Source: Ceratothoa steindachneri (taxonomy: Eukaryota; Arthropoda; Malacostraca; Isopoda; Cymothoidae). Taken from it: 64,000 nt of DNA. The notes under the pieces were generated by a model that saw only the letters and a program-made list of their open reading frames with translations, was not told the DNA's origin and did not search any database. The number at the start of each line of letters is the position of its first letter. Within the stretch, counting starts at the first letter, position 1. A program made the translations under genes and the position numbers. The stretch covers positions 200,729,946 to 200,793,945 of the forward strand of contig OZ018325.1 in NCBI GenBank assembly GCA_963969495.1, given 5' to 3'. Shown piece after piece: positions 9,283-24,200 of the stretch.

Positions 9283-12200
9283 CTGAAAGAAGGCAGTAAA
9301 ATCAGTCTTAAAATATGATCATTACCTTAAAATAATGCAGTTATCTGTTAAATATCATCTTGGCCAACTTGTACCAGCATAAGGCAACAAACATCTTTCG
9401 CAGACACAAAGACAATCCACCTTCTTCCTAGTTGAACTCTAATTTTTGGCCATTATAAAACCTTCCACCAGCCATTCTTGATCTTTTCTAGACCATTAAA
9501 ACTTATATTATTACATTTTTAAGACCTTATCAAACAAATGTCGTGCTTCGAAACGTACCGGAACCTCGCTCTAGTTCGAAAAAATCAACGACAGTGAAAT
9601 CATTCAGGCGGTGCTTATAGCGCTTCTGCCTGAGGGCCATCTCACAGTCATCCGACCACCAAGGAAGCGGACGGCGTGCAAACGACCAGACGTTCTAGGA
9701 AACGTACCTAGTTAGGCTCATGACGATGAGATTGCTGATAACTAGCTAATGCTAGTTCATCCAATGACCTAAACTGCTCTACTGCGATAGAAAAATCAGT
9801 CATTTCTTGAAATGTGGACCGCCCTTTGCTCACTCCAAGCACCACTAAAGCGTTTTTTCATTGGCACGGAGAATGATAGATTAATGGGAAAGTGGTCACT
9901 ATCATGGTCTCTGGCAAACAAATAGTGAACGGGTAACGGGAGACGAGCCTCCGTAGCTCCAAGTTAGGCTGGAGTCCGTGGCAATTACGAAGAGCGGTCA
10001 ATAAGTTTTGCAATTCGGATATAAGGAAACGAGATATGAGGAAAAGTGTTTTATTATTTTTCAATATAACTACCCTCGACGTCAATGCACTTGCGCCGCT
10101 TGTCCCTGAGGCTTCGAATTCCCGACAACCAGAAATCTCCCGACTGCTGTTCAATCCACTCCTGGACGGCGAGCTGGAAATCTTCATCGTCCCCAAACCG
10201 GCGTCCACGCAGAGCAACCTTGAACGGCGGAATAAAAAGTAGTCGCTAGGGGCCAGATCTAGACTGTAGGGGGAATGGTTGAGCTCCTCGAATCCGCACT
10301 CGCGCAGGGCAGCTTGTGCAACTCTGGCCTTGTGGACTTTGACGACGTTGAAGTCGATCATGGGGCGTGAGATTTCTAGGGACCCAACGGGCAGAGACCT
10401 TGGTCATGGCCAAATTGTCGTGGATGATGTTGATAACACTTCCATGTGATATTCCAAGTTTTCGCTCAATTTCTTCGACCTTCACTCGTCGACTTTCGAG
10501 GATCATCCTCTCCACACGGGCCACATTGTTCTCGTTGGTCACGTCTGACGGGCGTCATCTTCAAGGAACTTACGACCATGGCGGAACTCCCTATTCCAGC
10601 GAGCAATGGTTGCATAGGAAGGGGCGGTGTCGGTGTACACTGCAACAATGCGTTCATGGATCTCTTTTGCATTCTTGCCTTCCTTGGTCAAAAATTTGAT
10701 CACTGCGCGGTGCTCAACCTTCTCCACTGTTGAAAAATTTGTGACTGACGATCTGCGATCAGCTACTGCTTCTTAAATAGACGAGGCAGGAGCGTGCGGC
10801 TGCAGGTCCTGACTTGTCATAACTTATCCTAACACCCCCACAAGCAGCCATCCCCCTTCCTCTGTTTTGCCCTACCGATTCGCAAAACTTATTGACCGCC
10901 CCTCATACATTGAAGGAATAAGCTCTCGAGGTCTAGCTCGGAAGAGATGATGGGGCAATCTTAGATGAGAAAACCCTCAAAGAAGTAGTCGTACAAGGCA
11001 TTGAGTGCCCAAAGAGCACTAACCATGGCCGCCTAGGAAGGGTTTGCTGCATTCGCCAGAATGACCCTGTCCGAGAAAGGGGTCACTCTCATCTCTCTAC
11101 CAGTCAAACAAGCTAAAGTTCTCCTTTGATGGGTCATGTGGCCTTTGGCGTACTTGCTGCGAGCAGACTAAAAAAATGCCAGCTAGTCTGTCAATGAGGG
11201 GACTCTACGTAATCGCGCTCCGCTCACCACTCTTGCAATTTTGGCATTTGTCTGGGCCTCCCCGCGCCAGGGGGCAGCTTAGATTTATATTTTTTTAGGG
11301 GGGGAGGGGAAACCTATCTCTCTACAGCTCTGGAAGGGGCCCCAAGGCCAAACGAGATGGAGATCTTGGCCGTCAAAGGGAGCACCAGGAAAGTGACGGC
11401 ATCCCTGAGGAGGACTTTGCAAAGGGGCGGACTACAGTTCGGTTTATGGCACCGAGACTAGGTTCTCCACAAGCAAGACTCTGCATCTGGAATCATCTCT
11501 ACCTTAGGAGGGGCCTCCAACTGGCCCTCTCCCACTCCCCCAAGGTCTCGGATATCCCGATGGGAGCTCATAGGGCCTATGGCCCGCCACATACGTCACT
11601 GCGGCGTGCATGACAATCAGCATAAGGAAAAAGGCGGGGAGCTGGAATACTGGCTCCCATCAATGTCACGAACCTCGGGTCTACGAGGTGTTGAGGCAAA
11701 GTCTAGGGCACGGCGGAGCCTCTTACCCCTCTAAGGGGATGATGGTGGATCACTTGACACCAACGGGAGCTGTGGAGCCCTGAGAAAGAAGAGGGGGACC
11801 ATCCACAAATGGAGAGTCACACGGAGGTAACTCTACGAAAGGGGCTAAGGGGGAAATATCTGAACCCATCAATACTGAAGAGGGAGAAACGCCTTCTTTG
11901 CCAGAAGGGTCTTGGAGGAACCCATGAGAAAGTAAGGGGGAGGGGCATATCGGCCACAGAGGTGGAGCTGCTCCCAAAATGGTAGAGGGAAAATCCCTTT
12001 GCCGCAATCAAATGGTCGAGGGAAGCCATGAAAACCCCTTACCTCAGTAGCAACTTTTTGCACACGAAACAACCCTCTCAAATTGGCCCATTTACTGCAC
12101 TGCTCTCACGTGAGATCCTTCTTTCTCCTTCCATACCAGTCTCACTCCCCTAGACTGATGGCATTGTTATACTCTAATACAGCTCTCTGGCACATTCCAC

Positions 12201-15200
12201 ACTAAACCCTTACCATACACTAATGCATTAATCGCCTTCGAGACTTTCGTACCACTTAAAACCTTTTGGTGGCAATCAGCTTTCTTACCACTATCATTTG
12301 CATCCTCAATACTTGAAACTTAGCACTTGTTGCAGGAATAACACCTCACCCCAAAACACTATTACCTTACTCTTTTCGTTATTTACCTCGAAGCCCTCAC
12401 AAGTTCTCCTCAGTCCAACCCGGCAGTACTCAGGAAGGATACCACAGCAAGTGGTAATTTGCAGGATGAGATGGGCAGTGTTGTCATATTGCTTGGAAGT
12501 TGCATGCAGGGTGTGGTGGTGTTCTAAGAGTAGGTGGACCAGTGAAACGGCTTCAGTGAACTAGGGTTTATTCGGATTGTCGTGAATAGGCCACTTTGCA
12601 GCTGGTTTTGAAGTGGTGTGTGGGATAGAGTGGGTGGGCGTGTTTAATAGCGTTATGGTTCGGTGGGTCGGGATGGGGGGATTAACTAATAATTGGATGG
12701 TGGGCAAACGGGGCTGGGGAAGGAGGGGGATGAGGGACATTGCAGTTTGCTGAAGAATTGTATTTAGGCGGTCTTTGATTAAGAGAATATTCGTTTCAGC
12801 AAGGAGGTGGTTTTCGTGCATCCCTGTGCGATGCAGGAGTGGTTTGTATGTTGTGCACAGGTCTATTAGATAGGGTTGATGGTCAGGCTGCCCGGGGCTG
12901 CGTAATCCCGAATGAATTGTCTGTTTCGTTGTAGTGCCCGAAGTTGCTATTTGTGTGTTCTGTTGAGCAAAGGTCATGTGTGGGTATAGGGTGACACAAT
13001 GTGGAGTTGCAGTTGAGGGGGATAATTTTCCATACATCCCACCTACAACACAGAAATATGCGCACTAGTTCTTGCATTCACCTTTCTCCCATTTAGTCTC
13101 ATAAAACGGTATTAACACAGCATTCTTCCAGTGCTCAGGCATGTTGCCACCTTGAAATGCCATAGAGCACAATCACCACCACTTACTAGCATTTCAGCTG
13201 CCATCCCATGTTTCACACCTCTTACAGGCACCAACAGCCTTTTAGATGCTTATTGCTTCCATGCCCTAATATAACACTGTGCTCACAAACCCAATCATTT
13301 TCAAATTTGCTGCATCATCAATACAAATATTATATACCTCACTAAAATATTCTCGCTACTCTACTTTTAACCTCATGCCCACGAGTATCCTGCCATTCTT
13401 ATCCCCAATGTTCGCATAACTATTCTCTTGATTTCACACCTTCCAGAATAACTTCCTGTTGTCATTTGGATCCTCATTCACTTTCCCTCTAAATGCTTCA
13501 TTTGCTGCTTTTCTACACGTTTCACTTTTAGCCTCTTTGTATGCATTTATTCACATCTCCACAATATTCTCATTTGAAGTACTGTCCCCCATTATCTCCA
13601 CTACACAGTTGACAACATTTCACTTATATAGATTTGTTTTATCCCAATCTTCACACTCACTTCCTCTCTCCGACACTCAAAGCATTTTTCACATTCTTCT
13701 CTCTCTCTGATTCAATAGTTTTTCCCTTTAGATTCTACATTCCTTTCCACCTTCCTTAGATCTCATCCATATACTTATTTAACCTTAGGCAACACAATCA
13801 CACAGTCAGATAGTTGCATTCTCATACCACACAGCTTTCACGCAAAATACATCTAGCAGCATATTCTTACTAGATAAAGATTAATCATACTATTTACATT
13901 CTCCCTCTCTACTTTTTTCAACCTATGTATATTTATGCACATCCTTATGGTGAAATAAAGTTTCATCACTGAACCATTCCACCCTTTCTCCATGTATACT
14001 AAGAGGTTCAGTTATTCAATCTCATCGTATCATCTATTCATATGTTACAACCATCAACTGATACCCTTTCCTATCCACCACTGATGGCGGAACCTCTTTT
14101 TTAGATTCGCTTCTAACATTCAAAGCGATATACACTACAACCACAAATCTTAACTTCAGCCACATAATTCTCAAGTTCACACATTCATACTCAACCAGTT
14201 TAACATGCCACTCACTCAAAAACACTGGCATACCCTCATTATTGCTACATCCTGATTGCTCTTCATTCACTCTATATTTGTCTGACAGTGTGAGTACCTG
14301 CAATCTCCCTCAAACACATCTACTATCCCTCTCCGCTTTCTCTCATCACGAAAATCCGTCACATTCCATGCTCAGTTGGTTTCAGTTAAAAATTAATGTG
14401 GATTAACCAGCATGACTGTATGGGGTCAGTGACATCCTGACCATTACCATTAATGCATTCCAAGGAACAAAACTTTTGGATGTGTGGCTTTGAAGGCCAG
14501 TGGTGCCCTAGCCAGTTTCACCTCTTTATGACAGAAGCTGGAGGGTGGTATGGGTATTCTTCCTTCCCTCAAAATGAGGGCATGTCCACCACAAATGTTT
14601 GAAAAGAGGCTCAATAAAAAGTGATAAAGTCACAGGAAATAAAAATGTGGTTAGTTAGTCCAAGTAGACTTGAGGTGCTTGGGAATGGAAGGGCACACAA
14701 CACTCCTAAAAGTTGCTCTTTTGGAATGAAAGCTGATTCCATTATCCACTATTGGGTAATCTAACTATAATGAAGAACGATTTTCAGTAAATTATCCCAC
14801 TCACCCTTTTAAATAATTCCAAGGGCTTTCATTATTGACACGCTTCTCAATAGCTTCCTGCGTGAATTTGATTTCTCTCTCAATCACTTCATCAGTGAAG
14901 CCAGATGTTCTTGAGACAACAAAGTACCGCTGGTTCCACGCAGAATTGTTTTGGATATCATCTGATATGAGGTCTCCAACATATTCCAGTTCATTATCGA
15001 ATAAGCTGGGGAAATTAAAAAAATAAAAAGTATTTAGCAAATAGGACAAAGGTGAATAAATTGATCCAAACTTGAAAGGGTTTGATTTGGAGACGATGTG
15101 AAAAATGAAAGCACTTACTTAAAGGTGCAGAGAATCCATTGCCTGTGTTCCCACGCATGGTAGTTTTTGGCATCCTGATAAAATATGAGTTGGGTGAACT

Positions 15201-18200
15201 TCAGCTCTTTACTTGGGTCATCCAACCACTCTACAATAACTCTACGGTGATGCCTTCAAGTTAAGAACAAAAAGTGTCAGAAAAAATTTAGTTTGTACTT
15301 TGCCTAACCACTTTGATAAGCCTTCTTGGAGCACTAGGTTCTAGAGATGAGCCATTGAGATTTTGTCCTATTATTATTATTATTTGAAACAGGGTGTATG
15401 CCACTAAAATCTAAAAAGATTATGGACTGGCAAGATGTAAAAGGGCATGAGGCCCTAAAGTAAAAAAGTGGCAAGGTTAAAATAAAAGCGCTAGAACGAT
15501 TAAAAAAGGGGCACAGGAACAAGCCTATTCTTAGGCAACCAAACCAGAAGACAATAAAACACCTGCACACCCACTTTACCCGTGTAGCACTCATACGGCG
15601 GGCAAACAACACCCCGTTTCAATGCATTCCACCCCCTGGAAACCACTCTGGCCCGCCGAATCTTCGATCAGGAGACCACCATGAAGTACACAAATACAAA
15701 AGGAGAAGACACTGACAGCCCCAGGTGCAACTGCCACCACTCATCTAATGTTCACCCACCGACCCTTCACTCAAACATCTCAGAGCCGACTATGATGCCA
15801 CCTCAATCAGAGACTTCTGGCGTGGATGAAACCATCCTGAATAAAAGGGACAAACAGTAGCAATCCAAATCATCCCACTAGCGGGGCAATTATCGCATGC
15901 CAAGTTACCCCAGACTGAGACATTCAACAAGAATGTGCTGAGAGTGTGTCAATAGGAAATTGGGGGTTGGGCAAAGGAAAATGTTCCGGTGCGATGACCT
16001 GCACTCCAAATTCTGACTGTCTTTCAGCTTCTTTCCCATGCAGGCCAATGCAGTCCTAATTACTGCCATGTAATCAGTGGAGAAGAGAAAAATGCTGCTT
16101 TGGCCCTCTAGACTGCATATACTTTTGTATCCTCATTTCTCGCAATGTACAGAAAGAAAGCTGTACCCCCAACCCCCCATCTTGGCATCACAAACTTCAA
16201 ATCAGAGGTACCGAGATTTTAATGCCTCAAAGGCACTCAGCATGCTCTGTGAGTTGCTATAAATCACATTTGATCTCTGAACCAGGAATGACGTAATCTT
16301 CCATACTGAGGTGGTATTTTGCAACCAGCACTACCATGAAGAGAGCACCCAGGAGTCCTGCTAGCATCAAAAAAGGGGAAAGAAGGCATGAATGCTAACC
16401 ACCTCTTCGGATATGGAGCCATCCCAGTACACTGACATGACACTAGTGTGCTTTGGAAGCAGAAGTGTAGTAACAAACATTCACAAGTGGTACCCTCAAG
16501 GGTGATGTCCTGGGCATAACCAGTAGTGCTGAAGGCCCAAGAGCTCTATCACACACTCAAAGGAGTTTTCTTGTCCTAAAACCCAAAACACTTATGGTAT
16601 GATTGGCTTCTCATAACAGTATAGTCACTGTCAAGATTGGTGGCGGATGAAATGAGCCCTGGACTTGCACACACAGAAATAATGTAATGTGTACACAGTA
16701 GAAAGAAAGCATCTACCCAGTATCGACAAGGAGGTTCTATACAGGGACATGCAGAGAACACCAATCAGCAAATGGAAACAAGCGTGTTGGATTGATTCCA
16801 CTCAACAATTCATGCTGTTAAAGATGTGTAGAACTCAAATCCATAGTTTAGCTTATAACCAACAAATGCGCAATAGAAGAGTAGGCATATCAGTTGAGGC
16901 ATTGGTCAAAAACAAGTTCAAGGAAGCACTTTAAAAAAAAACCCCTCATCTTTTGATGCCTGCCACAGAGAGGATAAGTCTGCACAATTAAAATTTCAGC
17001 CTAGTACTAGGCTATTTTAAAATTCACAAAAAACAAACCAAACAAAGAAAAGCACACACCAAACAACAAAAAATTAAAAAAAGGAAGTTATGCAACTGTA
17101 CCACATCCAGGCAAACCCCATTTAGGAACAGGACAAGGTCAGAGTGAAGATGTGGTTTGTAACAGAAGTGCACCACACAGAAAAGTGAAACCTGTGTACT
17201 TAGGCATAGCGAGAGATGTGGTTCAGAGTCTATTGGAGTCAATGCTCCAGTATGCACCTGGGCTGCACCAAAAGAGTGTGAAAAGTTGTCTACGTGGAGT
17301 ATATTGAGAGCATCTGGCAGGACTGAAGTGATGCCGTTGATGTTCAAGGCAGACTGACAATGAGGACACACTCTTCCTGACCAATTGGATTTGAGAGTTT
17401 TCCCCACCCAAATGTGAATAAAATTAACAATCGACCAGGAACTCAGACAAGAAAATCGCCCCCCCCCAAAAAAAAATCAAATTTGAGCAAACCAGCCTCC
17501 TCCAAAAAGTCATATAGTCCGCAAGTTTATGTCCAAGAATCTGTCCTGAGTAGAAGGGACACAAACGGCAGCAGCACCACTCACCCCAGTACCAGGAGAG
17601 GCAAGGTGTGCAATAATCCCCCAAAAGTACAAGAATGTTTCAAAGTCATTGCCATAAGGTGTTGGGTAGTGATCCATTCAATGGAAGTGCATCAAGCAAA
17701 TGTGTCAAATTTGAAGATGACAGAAAACAACCATGGCGGAACTGTCACTGTGCGATGGAGCACAACTTTAAGTCCCCATTGGTCATCTACTATCTTCTTT
17801 GCAAGGCAGCCCAGAAGGCTGACCCAATTCCTGAAATGTAGTGTGTAAGAGTGAAAGGATGGTCTGGCTACCCAGTCCTTACAGACTCTTTGGCACCCTC
17901 ATTCTACGCAATCCTGAATGTCCAGAAACCCAGCACGATAGTCAGGACATCTGCACACATCATGGCAAGTGGGTCATCACAGATAACACAAACTTAGGGT
18001 GCTTTGTGAGTTGCTGTAGATTACGATTGGGTATCCAAACTGGGCACAATTCATTATTTTCCATACTGAGTGGTGTATTGCAACTAGCTTAACCATGAGA
18101 ATAGATGCATTACTTGGTAGAGACCTACTGGCCTTAGATGGGATGTGACAAAATTATGCAATGGCAAAGAAAGGGTTCATGAGGAAGTTGAAGAAAAAAA

Positions 18201-21200
18201 GAGGGGGTGGAAGGACAAATACTTCAGTGCTGTTAGAGATACTGATAGGACTGGGTTGGAAGGGTCTGTCACTTTTATAGGTGTACAGTACTGGAAAAAT
18301 TATTATTAATTTTTGCAATTTTGGGTATTTCTATATATAAAGGTCAAATAAGCAGAATTTATTTATTGACATGATTTATTTCTGATTATTTATACAGAAC
18401 TAGTATTTCAGTAATCAGTTTGTCGCCCTTTAGCAGGTTTCTAGTGACATTTGGCAATAACAAGCTATTGTTATGTGTCAATATTCAATTTTACCACGTG
18501 GTCAAACTGCTGCAGCCCATGTTTCCTTCAGTTATAATCGAGTAGAGGTCGGTGTAGGGTTTTTGTTTGTTCCAATGCCCTTTTTAGCCACTGTATTGTA
18601 TAAATTACAAATTCATGTAGTAAATTTCATTTAAAAATAAGTAATGTGTTATTTCAATTCCAGGTTGAGATGGGTAAAAATAGTGATATTAGTCCCATAA
18701 AAATGGATGAATAGAAGTGTATTTGACTAAAACCACATTTAAACAGGTAGAAATTGCAAAGAAACTAAATGTTTCAACTTAAACAATTAGTGCAATTAAG
18801 AGAAAATAAGGATGTGTCACCAAAAAGGGTTGGGAATTGTGGTTGTAAGTGAGTAACAACCCCCAGGATTGATAGAAAAATCAAAAGAATGTCTCTCAAC
18901 AATAGAAGAGCATTTTATAGTAAGATTTCCTATGAATTAATCAAAGAGAACATCCCTGTGCCGCCTAGAATAATTAACAACAGACTTAGAAAGTGGATTA
19001 CACGCATATCATCCAAGGAAAAAAACTGACTAGGCTTTATGACAAATCATTTAAAAAATGGCTTTCATTTTCTGATTGCCATGGACTAAAACGGTCCTTT
19101 ATTCTGGATGTCCTATTAGTCAAATATGGTTTTCAATTGGTTCAGGTGGTGTTTTCTGATGAATCCTCAATAGCAGTGCTCGATGATTGGGTACTAAGTG
19201 TGAAGAGGCCTGGTGAGGAATTTCTACCAGATTGTCTTTGAAAAATGGTAAAATTTCCACAAAAGATTATGATTTGGGGGGCTATTTGTATCCATGGAAC
19301 TAGTCGCCTGAAAATTGAAGGGACTATAAGCCAAGACGGGTATATAGAGGTACTTAGAGGCCGTCTACTACCACAAAGTAATGGTATGAATATAGGCCTT
19401 GGATTTTTCGTCATGACTCGACTCCATGCCATACATTAAAATTGGTAAAGAAGTTGTGTGACGAAAATGATGGCGACGTGTTACTGTGGCCATGAAATTC
19501 ACCCAACATGAACCCCATTGAGAGTTTATGGTCTCTGTTGAAAGTTATTGAACGCCTCATAGAAGTTTGGTTCCATTCAGATAACATCAAGGGTCTTCTT
19601 TGTAAAACACTAATTTGTGGCAGCATACCTCATTGTGTACAAGCCCTTAATGCTGCTAAAGGGGGGGGGGGGCAAACTGACTACTGAAATACTATTCTGT
19701 ATAATAGGAAATAAATCATATCAATAAATAGATTCTGTTCATTTCATCTTTTTATATAGAAATACCAAAAATTGCAAAAATCTATGATAATTTTTCAAGT
19801 ACTGTAAATGAGGAACCCCCTTGCTGGGTCCTATTGATATATTTCAATTGCCCTTTCTGCAGAAAAAAAAAAACAATTTAGCATTCTTGATACAACTTAC
19901 CAAACTTGATAATTCTTTGGATGCAATTCAATCATTTCTCGGCAAAATTCAAGTTCCTGATTTAAGTCATATTTTATATGTTGAAGAATTTTTCGCCTGA
20001 AAATAAGGAAGCGGCATGAGATAATAATATATCTATGTTACAATTTGGCTACAACTTGGCAATTGTTGTGTTTTTGTTTTTTTTGGCAACACCCCAAGCA
20101 AAATCAGGTGACCTCTACCTCAGTGGAAACTATCTCAGAGATACAATTTTTTTTAAAATTCACACATCTGGAAACTGTATTCAAGGGCATAAGTCACCAT
20201 AATCAAAATTCTAGCGTGGTATTAGGCTAATCCCCCGAGCATGCGACCTACCACAAAGAAAGTCAAATAAAATGAGGGAGGCCAGCCTCCTCCCTCTATA
20301 AAGTCGAATAATCCACAAGTCTGTATGCATGAAGCTTTCCTAAGTACAAGGAACAAGCAGTAGCAACCCCACCCATCCCTAATCAGTACAGGTAACATGA
20401 AGAAAGATCACCCAGACAGGGACATTAACACACAAATGTGCCGAACAGTCTAGGGGACAATGCAGTCGCTGCAATAAAGTGCAGATGAGCAATACATTAA
20501 ATGGCAGTGCAGCCTGCGAATGTGCCCAATTCAATGACAACAGAAAGTGACTTGAAGCCATCACGCATTGGGGGGTAGGTCCATTGGAATACTCACGGTG
20601 CAATGGTTGCAACTTTAAGTTCCCCTTGGCCATCTCCCATCTTCTTTGCCAAGCAGCCCAGATATCTGCCATGTAGTCAGAATGAGGAAGAGCCAAATGC
20701 TGGTATGGCGCCCAGTCCTCATTGACCCTTTGGCACCCTCATTCCCATATGTCCAGGAACCCAGCAGGAGATAATCTCGACATTCTGATGGCTCGCAACA
20801 TCACATACCACGAACCAGGGTGAGTGGAGACTCCAATGCCCTGAGAGCATTCAAGGCACTTTGTAAATGGCTAAAGATCATAATGCAGCCTACCAAATGG
20901 GGCACGCTGCATTCTCTCTTACCAAGCAGTGTATTGCAACCAGTTCAGCCATGAAGGCAGATGCAGCACCTGGTAGAGCTCCGCTGACTTCAAACAGAAG
21001 GCATATGGCATGGAAACAGACACCTCATGGGACTTGGAGCCATCTGTGTACACCTCAGAAAAAAAACAATTTAGCATTCTTGATACAACTTACCAAACTT
21101 GATAATCCAGGATGACTGATGTGCTCCAAAAAGGATGACTGCAATACTTCATGCACTGTAGAAGCTTTAAGAGCATAGGTATGGTGACAAATAGTCAAAG

Positions 21201-24200
21201 GCAGTACCCTCCAGGGTGGCATCCTGGGAAGAACCAGAGGCGACACTGGGCTGAGAGATATAGCAAGCTCATTAAGGAGTAACCTAGGTCTAAACCAAAG
21301 GGCTTAGGGTATGACTGCCATCTCTCAGCAAAATAGGCACCGACAAGAATGGCTACAGATGCAATGAGGGTAATTGATGACTGAGGGAGGTATTGAGCTC
21401 ACATGTTCAGGCGAATAATGCACTGTCACAATGCAGAATGAATGGCATCTCTCCAGCATTGACAAGTAAGCTCTCAATGGGAGACATGCAGAAGGCACCG
21501 GTTGCCAGGCAGGGACTGGTGTGGTGGATCAAGTCCACCTTCCTCAATACACACTTGGCTGCAGATGGATAAGACTGGCATATATACTCAAGCTTTGAAC
21601 AAACAAAAGATCGATAGAAAAGCAAGGCAGTAGGCCTATCAGCACCTGAGGTGCTCATTGTCAGAGAATGAAGAATGTCTATGGTGGGGCTACATGAGAG
21701 CATAAGACTCAATACAAGACCAAGGAAAATGCGAATCCACCAATTCCTGGCAAACCATGTTTTAGAACAAGTTTGGGTTGGGGTGGAGCTGTGGATGGTG
21801 GTACAAGTGCACCACCTTAGTTTTGGCCAAGAAAAACAGGTGCGTTTCAGCATAGCGAGAGATGCGGTTCACGGCTTGTTGGAGTCAATGCTCCAGAGTT
21901 GGCATCTGGGCCACACCCAAAAAAGATTGAAAGGTCATCCACGTAGAGAGTAACAAGAACATTTTCCGGCAGCACCGAGGTGATACCATTGATGTTCAGG
22001 ACATGCAGTGCAACACTGAGGACATTCTTCCTGCTTGGCAAAGAATGTGACACTGATGACACCTCCCTGTGGGACACCCTCTACTTGGTCCATTGATGAC
22101 CTTGCAATCGTGTGGAAAGTCTCCATGCTACCGTATTGTCACAAAGTATCATAGGCCTTATCCAGATTGAAAAACACCATTTGTAGTGCTGTCTACAAAG
22201 AAAGGTCTTGTAGACAGCATTTTCCAGTAGGGGGAGAGCAGCCAAGATGGAAGGGAACTTGCGGAAGCCACACAGTGTGCAAGACAGATAACCTCCGCTG
22301 TTCAGTAAAAAGGCTAGTCTAATATTTACCAATTTCTCAAACAACTTGCACATGTAGGAGGTTAGAGAGATTGTATGGAAACCAGTCAGGGTAGAGTGAT
22401 CTTTCCTGTGTTTGTGAAAAGTGAACACTGTAGGCATTTGCCAGGAATCTGGGATATCCTTCCTATTAAGTGAAGACACATATGCTCACCTGGAAGAGCA
22501 CTGTTCGTGCTTCAAAATATACCGGAACTTAGCCCTAACTCAACAAAATTCAACAGCAGTTAAATTGTCAGGTAGCACTTTTAGTGCATATAGGCATAAT
22601 ACTTCTGTTTGAAAGCAGTCACACACTTGGGTGACCACCACAGAAGCAGTTGGCGTGCAAAATGGCCAGATATTCTTGGAATAGTAGTAAGGTTGCCAGA
22701 GAAGAACTCAATGGCCTCATCCGCTGACCTAAAGTCCTTGACTGGGACAGAGAAATCAGTCATTTCCTGAAATCTGAACCACCGTGCCTATGCCAAGCAC
22801 CTCCAATGGGGTCTCTTAGGCAGCAGGCCCCTCAAATAATGAAGGTCAATGACCACATCCCACCTAAAACCAGGCTGTGCATCTGGAGAGCACAGGGATA
22901 GATCAAGACAGGTAAATGAAGGGGTTCTTGGATGATGATACATAAACTTGTACATATTTAGGACACCCATTTCAAGCTCATTGATCAGGTCAGTCGGCAA
23001 GGACCTGACCCCTGGGATTGCTCAAGTAGTCTCCCCACAGAGGGGTGTTATCATTCCAATCTCTGAGCAAGAGAAAGGGCCTCAGCAACTGGGTCAAGAT
23101 GCGGCGGATGTCGCACTCACCAAAGTTGACTGATGGTGGAATGTATGTAGAAATAACAGTATACCTCTTATCCAGGTGCAGCTGCACTGCTACTGGCTGA
23201 AAGAAGGTATTTAAAGCAAAGAGAAAAATAGAGCCCATACAGGGTAAAAGATTCAGTGTATTTAAATAACATCAATGTATGCAGTGATATTTTTTATTTA
23301 AGCTAATATAAACTGGTCACAAGCATAACAACCTTACCTGTATTGCCAGACAGTATAATTTGCTGCGTTCATTTCAATGGCATCCTCCGTAAGCAACAAA
23401 GCTCTCTCAGAGAGTTCTCCTTTCGCAACTATTGCCCGAAAATAATCATATATATCTTTAACTGGAATAAAAAATTAATATGTTAAATAATGAATGAGTC
23501 AGATACAGTATGTTGTGTTTAAAGAGGTTAATTACAAGCTGAGAAAAAATCTATGCAATTAGTCATTTCAAAGATTTATTAAATCAGTGTCATCCATTAT
23601 AAATGGATTAGTTTATTCAGGGAATTTACAGTCTTTGTGATCATCATTATTCACTTACAATTAAGGAACAAAATCTTATATGGAGGTATCTCTGAGATTT
23701 TTGGAAGATTTTAAATAAAGTGGCGAGGTTAGTGGAAGTGAAAGCATGTAGAAATGACATAGCCAGAGTATCTTAAAGAAGAGACTAACTGAGCAATTAG
23801 AAATAGGGCCAACAACTCTCAACTTGTCCAAATTCTGTAATGAAAGCAGATCCCCCAGAGAGTATAGGCTTTGTGACTTACCTATGATATGCTACAAATA
23901 GTATTCCAAAATATCAAAGCACTCTAATTTGGCTCCCTGCAAGGACACTCATATCCATTGAGGGTGATAACAAAAATTGCCCTTGATTTCACCATCAACC
24001 AATTTGCCACCTGACATGGTTAATGTGCATCAATCTGCAAGAACCTGAAAGATGGGGTCTGCAACAGTCTCACCTATTAATGCCATAGCAATAAAAAAAC
24101 TTTGGGGTATGCAGAAAAAGGAGGCACTGAAGCATACGCCCAACATCAGAATCAAATAAAATGGAGGAAGCAGCTTCCACCAGAAAGTCCATGAATCCAT

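Larger units (their letters stand above)
9540..12030 (-). mobile_element. Non-LTR family A, copy A2, split by mariner 1
   Basis: Positions 9540-9985 match the RT-linker and endonuclease end of A3 (about 47940-48310, then 48820-48905), with about 500 bases of endonuclease deleted between. After the mariner (9988-10905) the sequence resumes exactly where it stopped, at 'cattgaaggaata'. It then passes into ORF1 (about 11015-12030), which matches A3 at 58950-60110. No intact protein remains. It lies in FNTA intron 6, on the same strand as the gene. Confidence 0.75.

Noticed and set aside
12561..13037. 158-codon minus-strand frame as a host or element gene
   Set aside because: Only the first few residues match the RTE relic. 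The rest is low-complexity with no homology I can name.
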